DNA from: Costus lasius
Taxonomy: Eukaryota; Streptophyta; Magnoliopsida; Zingiberales; Costaceae
Assembly: GCA_027563935.2 (NCBI GenBank)
Contig: CM050446.2
Location: 125,070,499 to 125,134,498 of the forward strand
DNA: 64,000 bases
Direction: 5' to 3'
Below are positions 52,950 through 62,789 of this stretch, in pieces; position 1 is the stretch's first letter; each line of letters begins with the position of its first letter. Both the position numbers and the translations under genes were made by a program. The notes under the pieces are model-generated. The model was not told where the DNA came from, did no database searches, and worked only from the letters and a program-made list of their open reading frames with translations.

Positions 52950-54131
52950 ATGCATAGAGCTCCGTGACTAGAACCTGCAATACCATTTGATTCAGAAATT
53001 CAAAGGACGTTCCGGCGTCGCAGAAATTTTCATAAACTTCAATTCAGGAAGAATTCACAAACATCAATTATGGACGGTAACAAGTCACTCCGAGACTTCG
53101 CCGCACCAAATGTTCAAGGACTGCATTCTAGCATTGCATGTCCACTAATAGAGGCAAACAATTTTGTGATAAAACAGTCACTTCTGTCAATGTTACAGCA
53201 AAACCAATTTGGTGGATCACCAACTAAAGATCCAAACATGCACTTATTTGTTTTTCTTGAATACTGTGACACTCTTAAAATGAATGGTGTGACCACTGAC
53301 GCTATGCGGCTACGACTTTTTTCATTTTCACTTAGAGACAGGGTGCGAGCTTGGTTACATTCATTAACATCTGGATCCATTACCACATGGGAACAACTCT
53401 CACATAATTTCCTTGCAAAATATTTTCCTCCGAGCAAAACCGCGCAATTGAGAAACCAGATTACCAATTTCTCCCAAAGGGAAGGCGAATCATTATATGA
53501 GGCGTGGGATCGCTTCAAGGAATTGCAACGAATGTATCCTCACCACGGCCTCGAGAAATGGGTACTGGTACATATATTTTATAATCGCTTGCTTTATAAC
53601 ACTCGTCTTACCGTTTATGCAGCCGCTGGAGGAGCACTGATGAACAAAGCTATCGATGAAGCCTACAATTTGATCGAAGAAATGACGCTCAATCATTACC
53701 AATGGTTGGGCGAGAGAGGTACTTCATCCCGACAAGCCGGTAAGTATAAACTTGACGCTCTTAGTTCCCTTGCTGCAAAAGTAGATTCACTATCTCATAA
53801 GCTTGACTCTATGAATATGCGACATAATGTTTCTAATTCTGTTATGTGTGAAATTTGTGGAGTTGAAGGTCATCTGTCTGACACTTGTCAATTAGGAATT
53901 TTGATATCCCAAGATACCCCACCCGCTTGTGTGAACGCTGTAGGGAACTTTAACCCGAGGGTCCAAAACAACCCTTATTCAAACACCTACAACCCTGGGT
54001 GGAAGAATCATCCCAACTTTTCCTATAGGAACAACAGCGCAGCTCAACCATCGAACTATAGGCAACCTCCTGGATTCCATTTATCCAATACCGAGTATCA
54101 ACCTAATCAATTTGACAGCCACCACAACTAA
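52950..54131 (+). pseudogene. Athila-2 gag
   Basis: Homology to Athila-1 gag starts at ATG 52950 (MHRAP) with a TGA five codons later where Athila-1 has Arg-like sequence, then FDSEIQRTFRRRRNFHK. The long open part starts at ATG 53070. Domains: LIEANNFVIKQSLLSMLQQNQFG, DPNMHLFVFLEYCDTLK, LRLFSFSLRDRVRAWLHSL, LAKYFPPSKTAQLRNQI, EGESLYEAWDRFKELQ, and a zinc knuckle CEICGVEGHLSDTC near residue 270. A Tyr/Asn/Gln-rich tail ends at TAA 54129. The frame is lost before protease. Confidence 0.88.
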
Positions 54132-54184
54132 ATACCAACACAATACCGCAAGAGCAAACCTTAGAATCACGCTTTGACAAGTTT

Positions 54185-55660
54185 GTGTCAACGCAAACCA
54201 AGGCAAATGAAAGTATCCTGGATGCAATCAAAAGCTTAACCACACACCAGAAGATCCTAGAAAACCAAATAGCTCAACAGGCCAGCACATCTTCTAGACC
54301 ACCAGGCAGATTGCCTGGACAGCCTGAAGCAAATCCTAAGGAACATTGCAATGCCATTACCACACGTAGTGGTAAACAGCTTGAAGAACCAGAAATGCCT
54401 AAGGATGACCATTTTGAAAACAAAGCCAAAACTCCTGAGTCTGAGGAACCCATTGTCATTGAGAATGAACCACATATGAAAGAGACTGAACCTGTCTATG
54501 TTCCACCACCACCTTACAAACCATCAATTCCATTTCCCCAGAGGTTGGCAAAAGCAAAACTTGATCGACAATTTGGTAAATTTTTGGAGATTTTAAAGAA
54601 ATTGTACATTAACATACCGTTTATCGATGCTTTATCACAAATGTCATCCTATGCAAAGTTTTTGAAGGAGATCTTATCAAATAAAAGAAAGATGGAAGAA
54701 CACGGCACAGTGGTGTTAACTGAGGAATGTAGCGCAATTATCCAAAATAAGTTACCGCCAAAGTTGAAGGACCCAGGCAGCTTTACCATTCAATGCTTGA
54801 TCGGAAATACACCTTTCGACCGTGCTTTGTGCGATCTTGGCGCCAGTGTAAGTCTGATGTCACTCTCTCTTTGCAAGAAACTGGACATCGGAGACTTAAA
54901 GCCGACAAATATCTCATTGCAATTGGCCGACCATTCCGTACGACATCTGGTAGAAATTTTAGAAGACGTGCCAATAAAGGTCAATAAATTTTTTGTTCCA
55001 GCTGATTTCGTTATACTTGAGATGGAAGAAGACTACAAACTTCCTATAATACTGGGTAGACCATTTTTGGCAATTGCCGGTGCTATAATCGATGTTAAAA
55101 ATGGGAAGTTGACACTGTGTATAGGTGAGGATACGATTGAATTTGATATTACTGAAAGCCTAAAGAAGCCTCTTTTTGCAGACTCCTGCTGTAGTATCGG
55201 AGTCGTCGACAACGAGCTTAATACGTCTTACATCCCTCGGACAAACGTCAACCCCCTCGAAGTGTGCCTGATGGGCGACTATGACAAGGACCAGGAGGAA
55301 AAAGTTCGTGCTTATGCCAACATTCTCGACTCGAGCACCGCAGTTGGGCCAGACGAAGCAAAGCTTGAGGAATCATCTGCACCGAATTCTAAGGTTTGTG
55401 AACAACTTAACTTAGAGCTCAAATTCTTACCGAGCAACCTCAGGTACGAATTTTTAGGTGAGAATTCTACTTATCCTGCCATTATAGCTGCCCATCTTGA
55501 TTCAGAACAAACAAGCCTTCTTCTTGAGAGACTTCGAAAACATAAGAAGGTAATTGACTACACTTTGGAAGATGTAAAAGGCATTAACCCTTCCTTATGC
55601 ATGCACAGGATAATCTTGAAGAGGGCAACAGACCATTTATTGAATACCAGAGACGATTAA
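54185..55660 (+). pseudogene. Athila-2 protease region
   Basis: Frame 54185-55660 runs from a coiled-coil-like stretch (LTTHQKILENQIAQQAS) through YKPSIPFPQRLAKAKLDRQFGKFLEIL, LTEECSAIIQNKL, the aspartic protease motif CDLGASVSLM and LPIILGRPFLAIAGAIIDVKNG, to LRYEFLGENSTYPAII and LCMHRI. A frameshift near 55605 separates it from RT. The first in-frame residues lie after a shift relative to gag, so the polyprotein is broken twice here. Confidence 0.88.
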
Positions 55661-57281
55661 ATCCGAACCTAAGGGAAGTAGTTAAGAAAGAAATTTTGAA
55701 ACTATTGGATGCTGAGCTTATTTACCCTATTTCAGATAGCGAATGGGTAAGTCCAGTACATGTGGTACCAAAGAAAGGAGGAGTAACAGTGGTAAAGAAC
55801 GAAGATAACGAATTGATCCCGCAAAGAACCGTTACCGGGTGGCGCATGTGTATTGACTATCGGAAACTGAACAAAGCTACCCGCAAAGATCATTTTCCTT
55901 TTCTCTTTATTGATCAAATGCTTGAAAGATTAGCCACTAACTCTTATTTTTGTTTCTTGGATGGCTACTCAGGATTTTTCCAGATACCGATACATCCCGA
56001 CGACCAAGAGAAAACCACGTTTACATGTCCCTTCGACACCTTTGCTTATCGACGTATGCCATTTGGCTTATGTAATGCGCTAGCTATCTTTCAGCGGTGC
56101 ATGATGGCGATCTTTTCAGATTTCATCGAAGACATCATGGACGTCTTTATGGATGACTTTTCGGTATACAGGTCCAGCTTTGATTCTTGTTTATCTAATC
56201 TGACCCGAGTCTTGCAGTGTTGTGAAGAGACGAACCTGGTGCTTAATTGGGAGAAATGCCATTTTATGGTAAAAGAAGGAATCATTCTTGGTCATTTGAT
56301 ATCGGAGCGCGGTATCGTAGTCGACAAAGTAAAAATCGATGTGATGGAAAGAATGCCGCCTCCAAACTCTGTCAAAGGAATAAGGAGTTTCTTAGGACAT
56401 GCAAGCTTTTATAGACGTTTCATTGAAAATTTTTCTAAAATTGCTAGGCCTTTAACATCTTTACTTGCTAAGGATGCTCCATTTGCTTTGGCCAGAATTG
56501 CATGGATGTGTTTCAACAACTGAAGAAGGCATTGATTTCCGCTCCTATAATACAACCTCCGGATTGGTCGCTCCCTTTCGAAGTTATGTGCGATGCCAGC
56601 GACTATGCGGTAGGAGCTGTTTTAGGACAGCGGAAAGACAACCGAACCCATGCCATTTATTACGCTAGCCGAACGCTGGATGGAGCACAGAGCAACTACG
56701 CCACGACAGAAAAAGAACTCTTAGCTGTAGTTTTTGCATTCGACAAGTTCCGATCATATCTAATTGACTCGCGTGTTTTTGTTTATACAGATGATGCAGC
56801 AATTCGGTATCTCATGACAAAGAAGGACGCGAAACCACGGCTAATCAGGTGGATACTGTTGTTGCAAGAATTTGATGTTCAAATCAAAGATAAGAAGGGA
56901 GCTGATAATTTGGTAGCAGACCATCTCTCCCATCTGACATCCACTCCTGAGAGCAATTTGGAAGAAGAGATAGACGATGCGTTCCCAGATGAAAATCTGT
57001 TAGCCGTCACTACAATAAAAACACCATGGTATGCCGATCTGGTAAATTTCTTGGCGGCCGATATTATGCCTCCAAAACTCACATACCAACAGCGAAGGAA
57101 GTTTATGTCAATGGCAAAATACTATTATTGGGACGATCCACTTTTGTTCAAACGGTGCGCCGACTGTATCATTTGGAGATGCTTACCCGAGGAGGAAATT
57201 TCAGATGTCCTATTCCAATGTCATTCTTCTTCCTATGGAGGGCATTGTAGTAGTAAGAAGACGGCACATAAAGTCCTCTAA
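55597..57281 (+). pseudogene. Athila-2 reverse transcriptase and RNase H
   Basis: RT: NLREVVKKEILKLLDAELIYPI, WVSPVHVVPKKGG, MCIDYRKLNKATRKDHFPF, FCFLDGYSGFFQIPIHPDD, MPFGLCNALAIFQ, the catalytic FMDDFSVY, LNWEKCHFMVKEGIILGH and FLGHASFYRRFI. A frameshift near 56505 joins RNase [69 protein letters not shown]. The catalytic residues are kept. Stop at 57279. Confidence 0.9.
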
Positions 57282-58319
57282 TGTGGTTTCTTTTGGCTGA
57301 CCCTGTTTAAAAATGTAAAGGACTATGTACGATCTTGTGATCGCTGTCAAAGGACGGGAGAAATATCGCGAAGAAACGAGATGCCTCTTAATACCATTCT
57401 TGAGATTGAAATCTTTGACGTATGGGGTATCGATTTTATGGGTCCATTTCCGCCCTCCTGTGGTAACAGATTCATCTTAGTTGGAGCTGATTATGTCTCG
57501 AAATGGGTTGAAGCCTTGGCTACCCCAACAAACGACGCCAAGGTAGTTACCAGATTTTTCAAGAAATTAATACTTCCACGATTTGGAACACCTCGCGTTA
57601 TAATTAGCGATGGCGGGTCTCACTTCATTGAGCGAAGGTTTGAATCACTTCTCAAAAGGTATGGGGTAGTGCACGAGGTGGCCACAGCTTATCATCCTCA
57701 AACTAGTGGTCAAGCAGAAATCTCGAACCGAGAGATTAAGCACATCCTTGAGAAAACCATTTCGCGCACTCGCACTGACTAGTCACTCAGGCTTGACGAC
57801 ACTTTATAGGCATACCGTACAGCATTTAAAACTCCAATAGGTATGTCTCCATTCCAGTTGATATACGGTAAGTCATGCCACCTGCTAGTTGAAATTGAAC
57901 ACAAAGCCTATTGGGCAATACGACAACTAAATTCTGATGGCAAACAAGCTGGTAAAGCCAGAAAACTTCAACTCAATGAGCTCGATGAATTTCGACAAGA
58001 AGCCTATGAGAATGCCATGATTTATAAAGAACGCACCAAAAGATGACACGATCAGAGAATTATGAAGAGGGAATTTCACGAGGGCGAATTGGTACTTCTG
58101 TTCAACTCTAGGATCAAGCTTTTCCCTGGTAAGCTTCGAACTAAATGGACGGGACCATTTGTGGTACAAAAGGTCTACCCTCACGGTGCTGTGGATATCT
58201 TCAAAGAGTCAACTGGCACATTCAAAGTTAATGGACAAAGACTTAAACATTACGTCCCCCATGAACCAATACCAGAGGGGATTGCTCAGGTCCTCACGAA
58301 TCCTCCTTCACCAGAATGA
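57282..58319 (+). pseudogene. Athila-2 integrase
   Basis: The zinc-binding part spans the stop at 57279 ([20 protein letters not shown], then CDRCQR). The catalytic core has [17 protein letters not shown] and [14 protein letters not shown] (the D, D, E residues). Then stops at 57780, 57807 and 58044 interrupt the C-terminal part: [57 protein letters not shown]. Ends LTNPPSPE at 58319. All three C-terminal stops fall where relatives have Trp. Confidence 0.9.
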
Positions 58320-59480
58320 CACTGACTATGGTTAAGCTGACGGGCCTCTAAATCAGCACTTCTTAGGAGGCAACCCAAGCACCTCATTCTAATTGAATTT
58401 ATTTTCAGCATCTTTTTCTTCTTATTTTCGTATTTTGTGCAAGATTAGTTTAGTTTGCATATTTTAAGAAGTTCTCTTGATGATTAGTCTGAAGTCTTTA
58501 ATGATCACATATTCCTGTTACATATTAAATTGACACTAGGACGCTTCGACCAACCTTAGAATATCCTAGTTTCCTCTGTTATAAGTTTGAATCTCATCTC
58601 CTAGCTGTGTCTATTTTTGTTCTCATGCATGGTTTTGGTATTTAACACTGATGGTAAATCTTGCAGAAAATGCGCATGCACTATGTCGATGCCAACCATC
58701 AAACTCCAAAAAACCGGCGCAGGATACCGATACTGAAGTAGGGTGAGAAGGTCCTCAACAAGAAACACTCACGAGAAGGATGCAAGCTACACTTGCACCA
58801 ATTGATTTTAATTCGTTCTATTTGGGAACTTATACGCATTTGTGAACTGATCTTATTTATCTTCAGCATTGACAACTGATTCTCACAAAGTTGAAAATGA
58901 TATTTGGGCCTTGTTGTGCCCTCTCACTACTTGCATTGTTTGTTATACTCCTGTTTATTTAGCTGTGGGTATTGATATTTTTACTTGACTTTGAATGACA
59001 CAGGGATATCACAAACTAATGCAGTAAAGGGAGGCATTTTCTGTCAGTTTTTCCAAAATCACGGCCGGGTCCTAATAGAAATCTCGACCGTGATTCTAAC
59101 TCAGTCCAACATCAGAAAACTTGCCGAGAAAATTATGGCAGGAAGGAGACTGGAGCCGCGACCGTAATCAGCAACAAAGAATTTCACAAGAAAATCATGA
59201 CTGGGGAACGTTGAAAGTCGTGATCAAGATTCTTCGAGAAGGCCAAACAAGACTTATCCGCCGAGAGGTTCACAGCAGACCCGTAATTATGGTCACGGCT
59301 GTAAAATCTGTGCAAATCCACACAGAAGCAATCACGGGTGGGTCATGACGAAAATCATGGGCAAGATTTCCAGAAGACAGAACGAGTATAAAATTTACGA
59401 GAATGTCACGGCTGCCCCATGATCGAAGTCACCACCGTGAAGATTTGCATCAAAAATCTGCGAGAAGATCACGACTGGGT
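58320..59480 (+). repeat. Athila-2 post-pol spacer with hairpin array
   Basis: GGAGGCAACCCAAGCACC near 58370 corresponds to the same motif after the Athila-1 integrase. From about 59055 to 59480 dyads recur, for example ATCACGGCCGGG...CTCGACCGTGATT (59059-59097), ATCACGGGTGGGTCATGACG (about 59330) and GTCACGGCTGCC...ACCGTGAAG (about 59405-59440). No gene is supported; the frames at 58985-59348 are repeat-derived. Confidence 0.65.
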
Positions 59481-60501
59481 ACCATATCTTGTTGATTCCT
59501 ACTTAGCTCTTTAAGCTAACTCCCTTTGTTGTTGCCTCCAGGTAGCGAGCTTGAGTTGATGGCGATAGTTAGATATAGAGGCCACCTAGACCATGTGGAT
59601 GTTCTCAACATCTGTGTAGACAGATCGAGATATATTGGGATCTGAGCTGTGAGTATCAGCTGGATCTGAGCTGAAAGTATCAGCGAGGATTGATATTGAT
59701 ATTATTGCTGATATTTGGATTTGTGTTATGATATTTTGATTTGATCGGGTTGTCCCGATCCGGGTGTTGGTATTTGTGTTCGATCAGATTTCTTTTGATC
59801 TTAGTTTCTGATCGTTTGATTTGGTCAGTTGAGACCATTTTTGTATATTGATGATTGTGGATATACAGGTTTTATTGCATCAAGTAATTAAGATAAATCA
59901 AATGACCTCATATACCAAATAACTCAACGAGATATGAAGCAACATCAATCAAAATATAAAACCCACACATGCGTCGTGCAATCAAGAGCAATGACCATAT
60001 AACGCTCCATGACGAGCCCGCACTCTTATACAGAGTGTTTCCACTGTTGATTACATGATGGAACAACTGCCTCAATGACAGCTCGGAGGTGTTGTGTCCA
60101 ACACCCAGGTAACCCTGGAAAATCCCGAAGGATTCCATCTAGGAAACTTACCAGCCGACCCCATAGCCGTGAAACGGTATCTGGTATCATCCCTGGTCCG
60201 CTGGCCTATAAGGCACAACCCTGGCTATCATCAGCCAGAAAAGATCATAATATGGCATGACAAATCACACAACTGCCCAATGGGCCAACTAGCACAACTG
60301 TGTAAGACATGGATCCATGGCTCAATAGCCGATAATAACGCAATAATGCAATCATCACTAATCAATAATATAACTACCAGAGGACCCATGTAACATCATC
60401 ACACAAGCATCCATAAGCATGAATTAAAGACAACACAGAGTGCAATGGATATGGAATCAAGATCAACCAGCAGAACTATAAGATATCATGGTATTATCAA
60501 A

Positions 60502-60658
60502 CGGGGAGCAACATGGGCCTCGCCCAAGCTCATTCCGAGTCCACAACTAAGCCAGGCCTCGGGGACCTCGAATCCCGTTCCGGTTCCCTCCGAAAATATT
60601 TCGTCTGCAGTGGACCCCTTGCCATTACCCTAATAAGTAATGGACCCTCAACCATTGA
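60502..60658 (-). mobile_element. tRNA-derived SINE, copy 1 (inverted)
   Basis: Complement of the unit seen at 60720-60899: it contains the complement of CAATGGTTGAGGGTCCATTA, GGTAATGGCAAGGGG, AAATATTTTCGGAGGGAACC and GAGCTTGGGCGAGGCCC. The GGTCGAATCCC box region is deleted, and the 3' end (TACGAGGGCCATAA) is missing. Confidence 0.65.
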
Positions 60659-60662
60659 ATCA

Positions 60663-60717
60663 GAATGAGCTTGGGCGAGGCCCATGTTGCTCCCCGTACG
60701 AGGGCCATAACAAAAAA
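60663..60717 (+). mobile_element. SINE, copy 2 (3' end only)
   Basis: AATGAGCTTGGGCGAGGCCC followed by ATGTTGCTCCCCGTACGAGG, GCCATAAC and an A run. Confidence 0.6.
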
Positions 60718-60719
60718 GG

Positions 60720-60899
60720 GGTTGAGGGTCCATTACTTGTGAGGGTAATGGCAAGGGGTCGAATCCCGGTGCAGATGAAATATTTCCGGAGGGAACCAGA
60801 ACGGGATTTGAGGTCCCAGAGGCCTGGCTTAGTTGTGGACTAGGAATGAGCTTGGGCAAGGCCCATGTTGCTCCCCGTACGAGGGCCATAATAAAAAAA
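60720..60899 (+). mobile_element. tRNA-derived SINE, copy 3 (most complete)
   Basis: Starts GGTTGAGGGTCCATTACTTG inside the A-box region and carries the B-box-like GGGGTCGAATCCC at about 60756-60768. It then has the tRNA-unrelated body GATGAAATATTTCCGGAGGG, GAGGCCTGGCTTAGTTGTGG, AATGAGCTTGGGCAAGGCCC and TACGAGGGCCATAATAAAAA. The layout (pol III boxes, body, A-rich end) is that of a plant SINE. Confidence 0.7.
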
Positions 60900-60904
60900 G
60901 GCAG

Positions 60905-60962
60905 CGGGATTCGACCCCTTGCCATTACCCTCACAAGTAATGGACCCTCAACCATTGAGCTG
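60905..60962 (-). mobile_element. SINE, copy 4 (5' half, inverted)
   Basis: The complement reads GCTCAATGGTTGAGGGTCCA (A box) to AAGGGGTCGAATCCCGC (B box). It joins copy 5 head to head in the palindrome CCATTGAGCTGCAGCTCAATGG, written here as two halves CCATTGAGCTG and CAGCTCAATGG. Confidence 0.65.
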
Positions 60963-61100
60963 CAGCTCAATGGTGCAGACGAAATATTTCTGGAGGGAAC
61001 CGAAATGGGATTCGAGGTCCCCGAGGCCTGGCTTAGTTGTGGACTCGAAATGAGCTTGGGCAAGGCCCATGTTGCTCCCCGTACGAGGGCCATAACAAAA
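60961..61100 (+). mobile_element. SINE, copy 5 (internal deletion)
   Basis: GCAGCTCAATGG passes directly to TGCAGACGAAATATTTCTGG, so the region with the B box is deleted. The remainder to TACGAGGGCCATAACAAAA is complete. Confidence 0.65.
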
Positions 61101-61431
61101 GACCAGATCCTGATGAAAATCTCGGGCGTGATCACTAAACCTTGGCTGCTTAACGGATCCGCCTGGCCAGCCTGACCTGTTAAGCACCGGAACTTAAGCA
61201 ATCCTCCCGATCCTTCCATCTAAGGTTCCCGATTCTCTTCCATTTCCGTACATCTCGCGGCGACCCCACTTGCTCTACCCCACCATTCGCCGCTGACCAC
61301 CGAACCTTCCGGTGACACTACCAACCTCCGGCGAGCTCTCGTTCCAAGTTCTTAGTCCTTATCTCGTCGCGAACTCCACCTCATTCAGCTGCTGAATCTT
61401 TCTGTGTCTTCCCCTCACTGCTCAAGAAACC

Positions 61432-62695
61432 ATGCCGCCCCGTCAGAAGAATGCCGAAAAGCGCCCAGCTGGAGCTACCAGTCCTCGACCCGCAGCGCCA
61501 CAGTAGCAACCTGTACCGCCAGAGATCCAAATGCGCGACAGCCATCAAGCGGCTAGGTACCAAGTTCTCTGAAACCGCCAGATCATCAATACCAGGTACA
61601 TAGACCCGCTTGCACTAGCCGCGTTTGGGATTTTCGACGATCTTCTTTCGGTTTTCCGTCAGTTTGGATGGGGATGCTTCCTGCAGTATGCCCATCCTAC
61701 CTATATACCATTCACTCTCGAGTTTCTCAGCTCCATCAAACTCAAGGTCTTGGCTCTTGATACGGACCCAGGGGTGCTCACCTTCCGACTCACGAACACT
61801 GAGTACCGCCTAACCATTGCGGATTTAACGACATTTTTGGCTTCCCTGCATATGCCTCTAGAGTTGGGCCACCGAACTTCAATGAAGATATCTTCTAGTG
61901 GTGCATCTCCTCCATGTCCGCCTACTCGCCAAGAAATGCCAGGGTCTCAACCATCTCAAATCCCTGCATCAGAAACGCTCATCGCCTGCTTGCACATTCT
62001 ATCTTTGCAAGGGATGGAGATGGGATAGTCCGTCAGCCCGAACTGCTGTGTCTGTGGGGGCTTCTCCATCACTTTCAGATAAACGCTGGGTATCACCTTG
62101 CTCGACAATTCATGCGCGTTGCCCATGCACAGAAGGGCAATATATGTATCGGAGGAATGATAACAATGATAGCACTATCTCTTGGACATAACCCGTACGG
62201 AAAACCAGAAGTAGTGGGAAGCCGACGCTTGGATCTTGAGCATCTTCTTTCCATGAAGATGATTGTTCGGCGAGGCGACATTTACCATCTGACCTTTGCG
62301 GATACTACGATTACTATGGCACTCCCAAATTCTGCACGGACTGATATCAGGGATAGCGCCAATTGGCACCTTCATTCAGAGCCGACTGCACCAGAGGACT
62401 AGACCGCTCCTTTAGATGTTGACCCGAGCTTTTCTATCAGGGGATAGTGTCGGACCGCAGCGCTCCCGTCCACTAATGACAAGCTCCATCTACTACGTGA
62501 GGAACAACAAAACCAGGGGAAGCAACTTGCGACCCTGGTAAAGACGGTAAAGTCAATTGAGCTCTTCCTGCACTGCAACATGTCACTACCTCCACCGTGG
62601 GATGAAGATGAAGATGCAGACGACACCATCCATGTCTCCAACTCCTTCGAAGAAGCTGACGACGACGATGAGGACCCAGCAGAGTGCAGTGAGTA
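61432..62695 (+). pseudogene. Athila-2 ORF-X
   Basis: Starts MPPRQKNAEKRPAGATS, as in Athila-1 (MPPRTK). Over several frames it shows AARYQVL, IINTRYIDPLALAAFGIFDDL, PTYIPFTLEFLSSIKLKVL, VLTFRLTNTEYRLTIADL, RLLAHSIFARDGDGIVRQPELL, YHLARQFMRVAHAQKGNICIGG, LGHNPYGKPEVVGSRRLDLEHLL and a C-terminal LREEQQNQGKQLATLVKTVKSIE coiled coil with an acidic end (DEDADDT, EEADDDDEDPAECSE). At least three frameshifts and two stops. Unlike the Athila-1 copy it ends acidic rather than basic. Function unknown. Confidence 0.75.
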
Positions 62696-62776
62696 GGACT
62701 ACACTTTAGTAAGTCTTCCCCCATCTATTTTAATACATACCTATACTATATGCATCGAGGATGATGCAACATTTTG

Positions 62777-62789
62777 CTTTGGGGGAGAT
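62777..62789 (+). other. Polypurine-like tract after ORF-X
   Basis: CTTTGGGGGAGATT is a typical purine tract of Athila-type elements, but no LTR start follows it here. It may be a central or secondary tract. Confidence 0.4.

Larger units (their letters stand above)
59481..61100. mobile_element. 1.6-kb insertion in Athila-2 containing the SINE cluster
   Basis: Hairpin-array sequence breaks off at about 59480 (ACGACTGGGT) and resumes at about 61101 (GACCAGATCCTGATG, CTCGGGCGTGATCAC). The first kilobase (59481-60500) has repeats of GATCTGAGCTG(T/A)(G/A)AGTATCAGC and GTTTGATTTG/TTGATCGGG words, with no gene. It may be a fragment of another LTR. The rest is made of SINE copies. No clean target duplication was found, so the borders are approximate. 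Confidence 0.5.

Noticed and set aside
60700..60960. tRNA-like sequence with A and B box
   Set aside because: It does not fold into a complete tRNA cloverleaf, occurs in several truncated copies in both orientations and has a tRNA-unrelated body; treated as SINE.
61432..62695. ORF-X as a retroviral-type envelope gene
   Set aside because: No signal peptide, cleavage site or membrane anchor is visible; the position 3' of pol alone is not enough.
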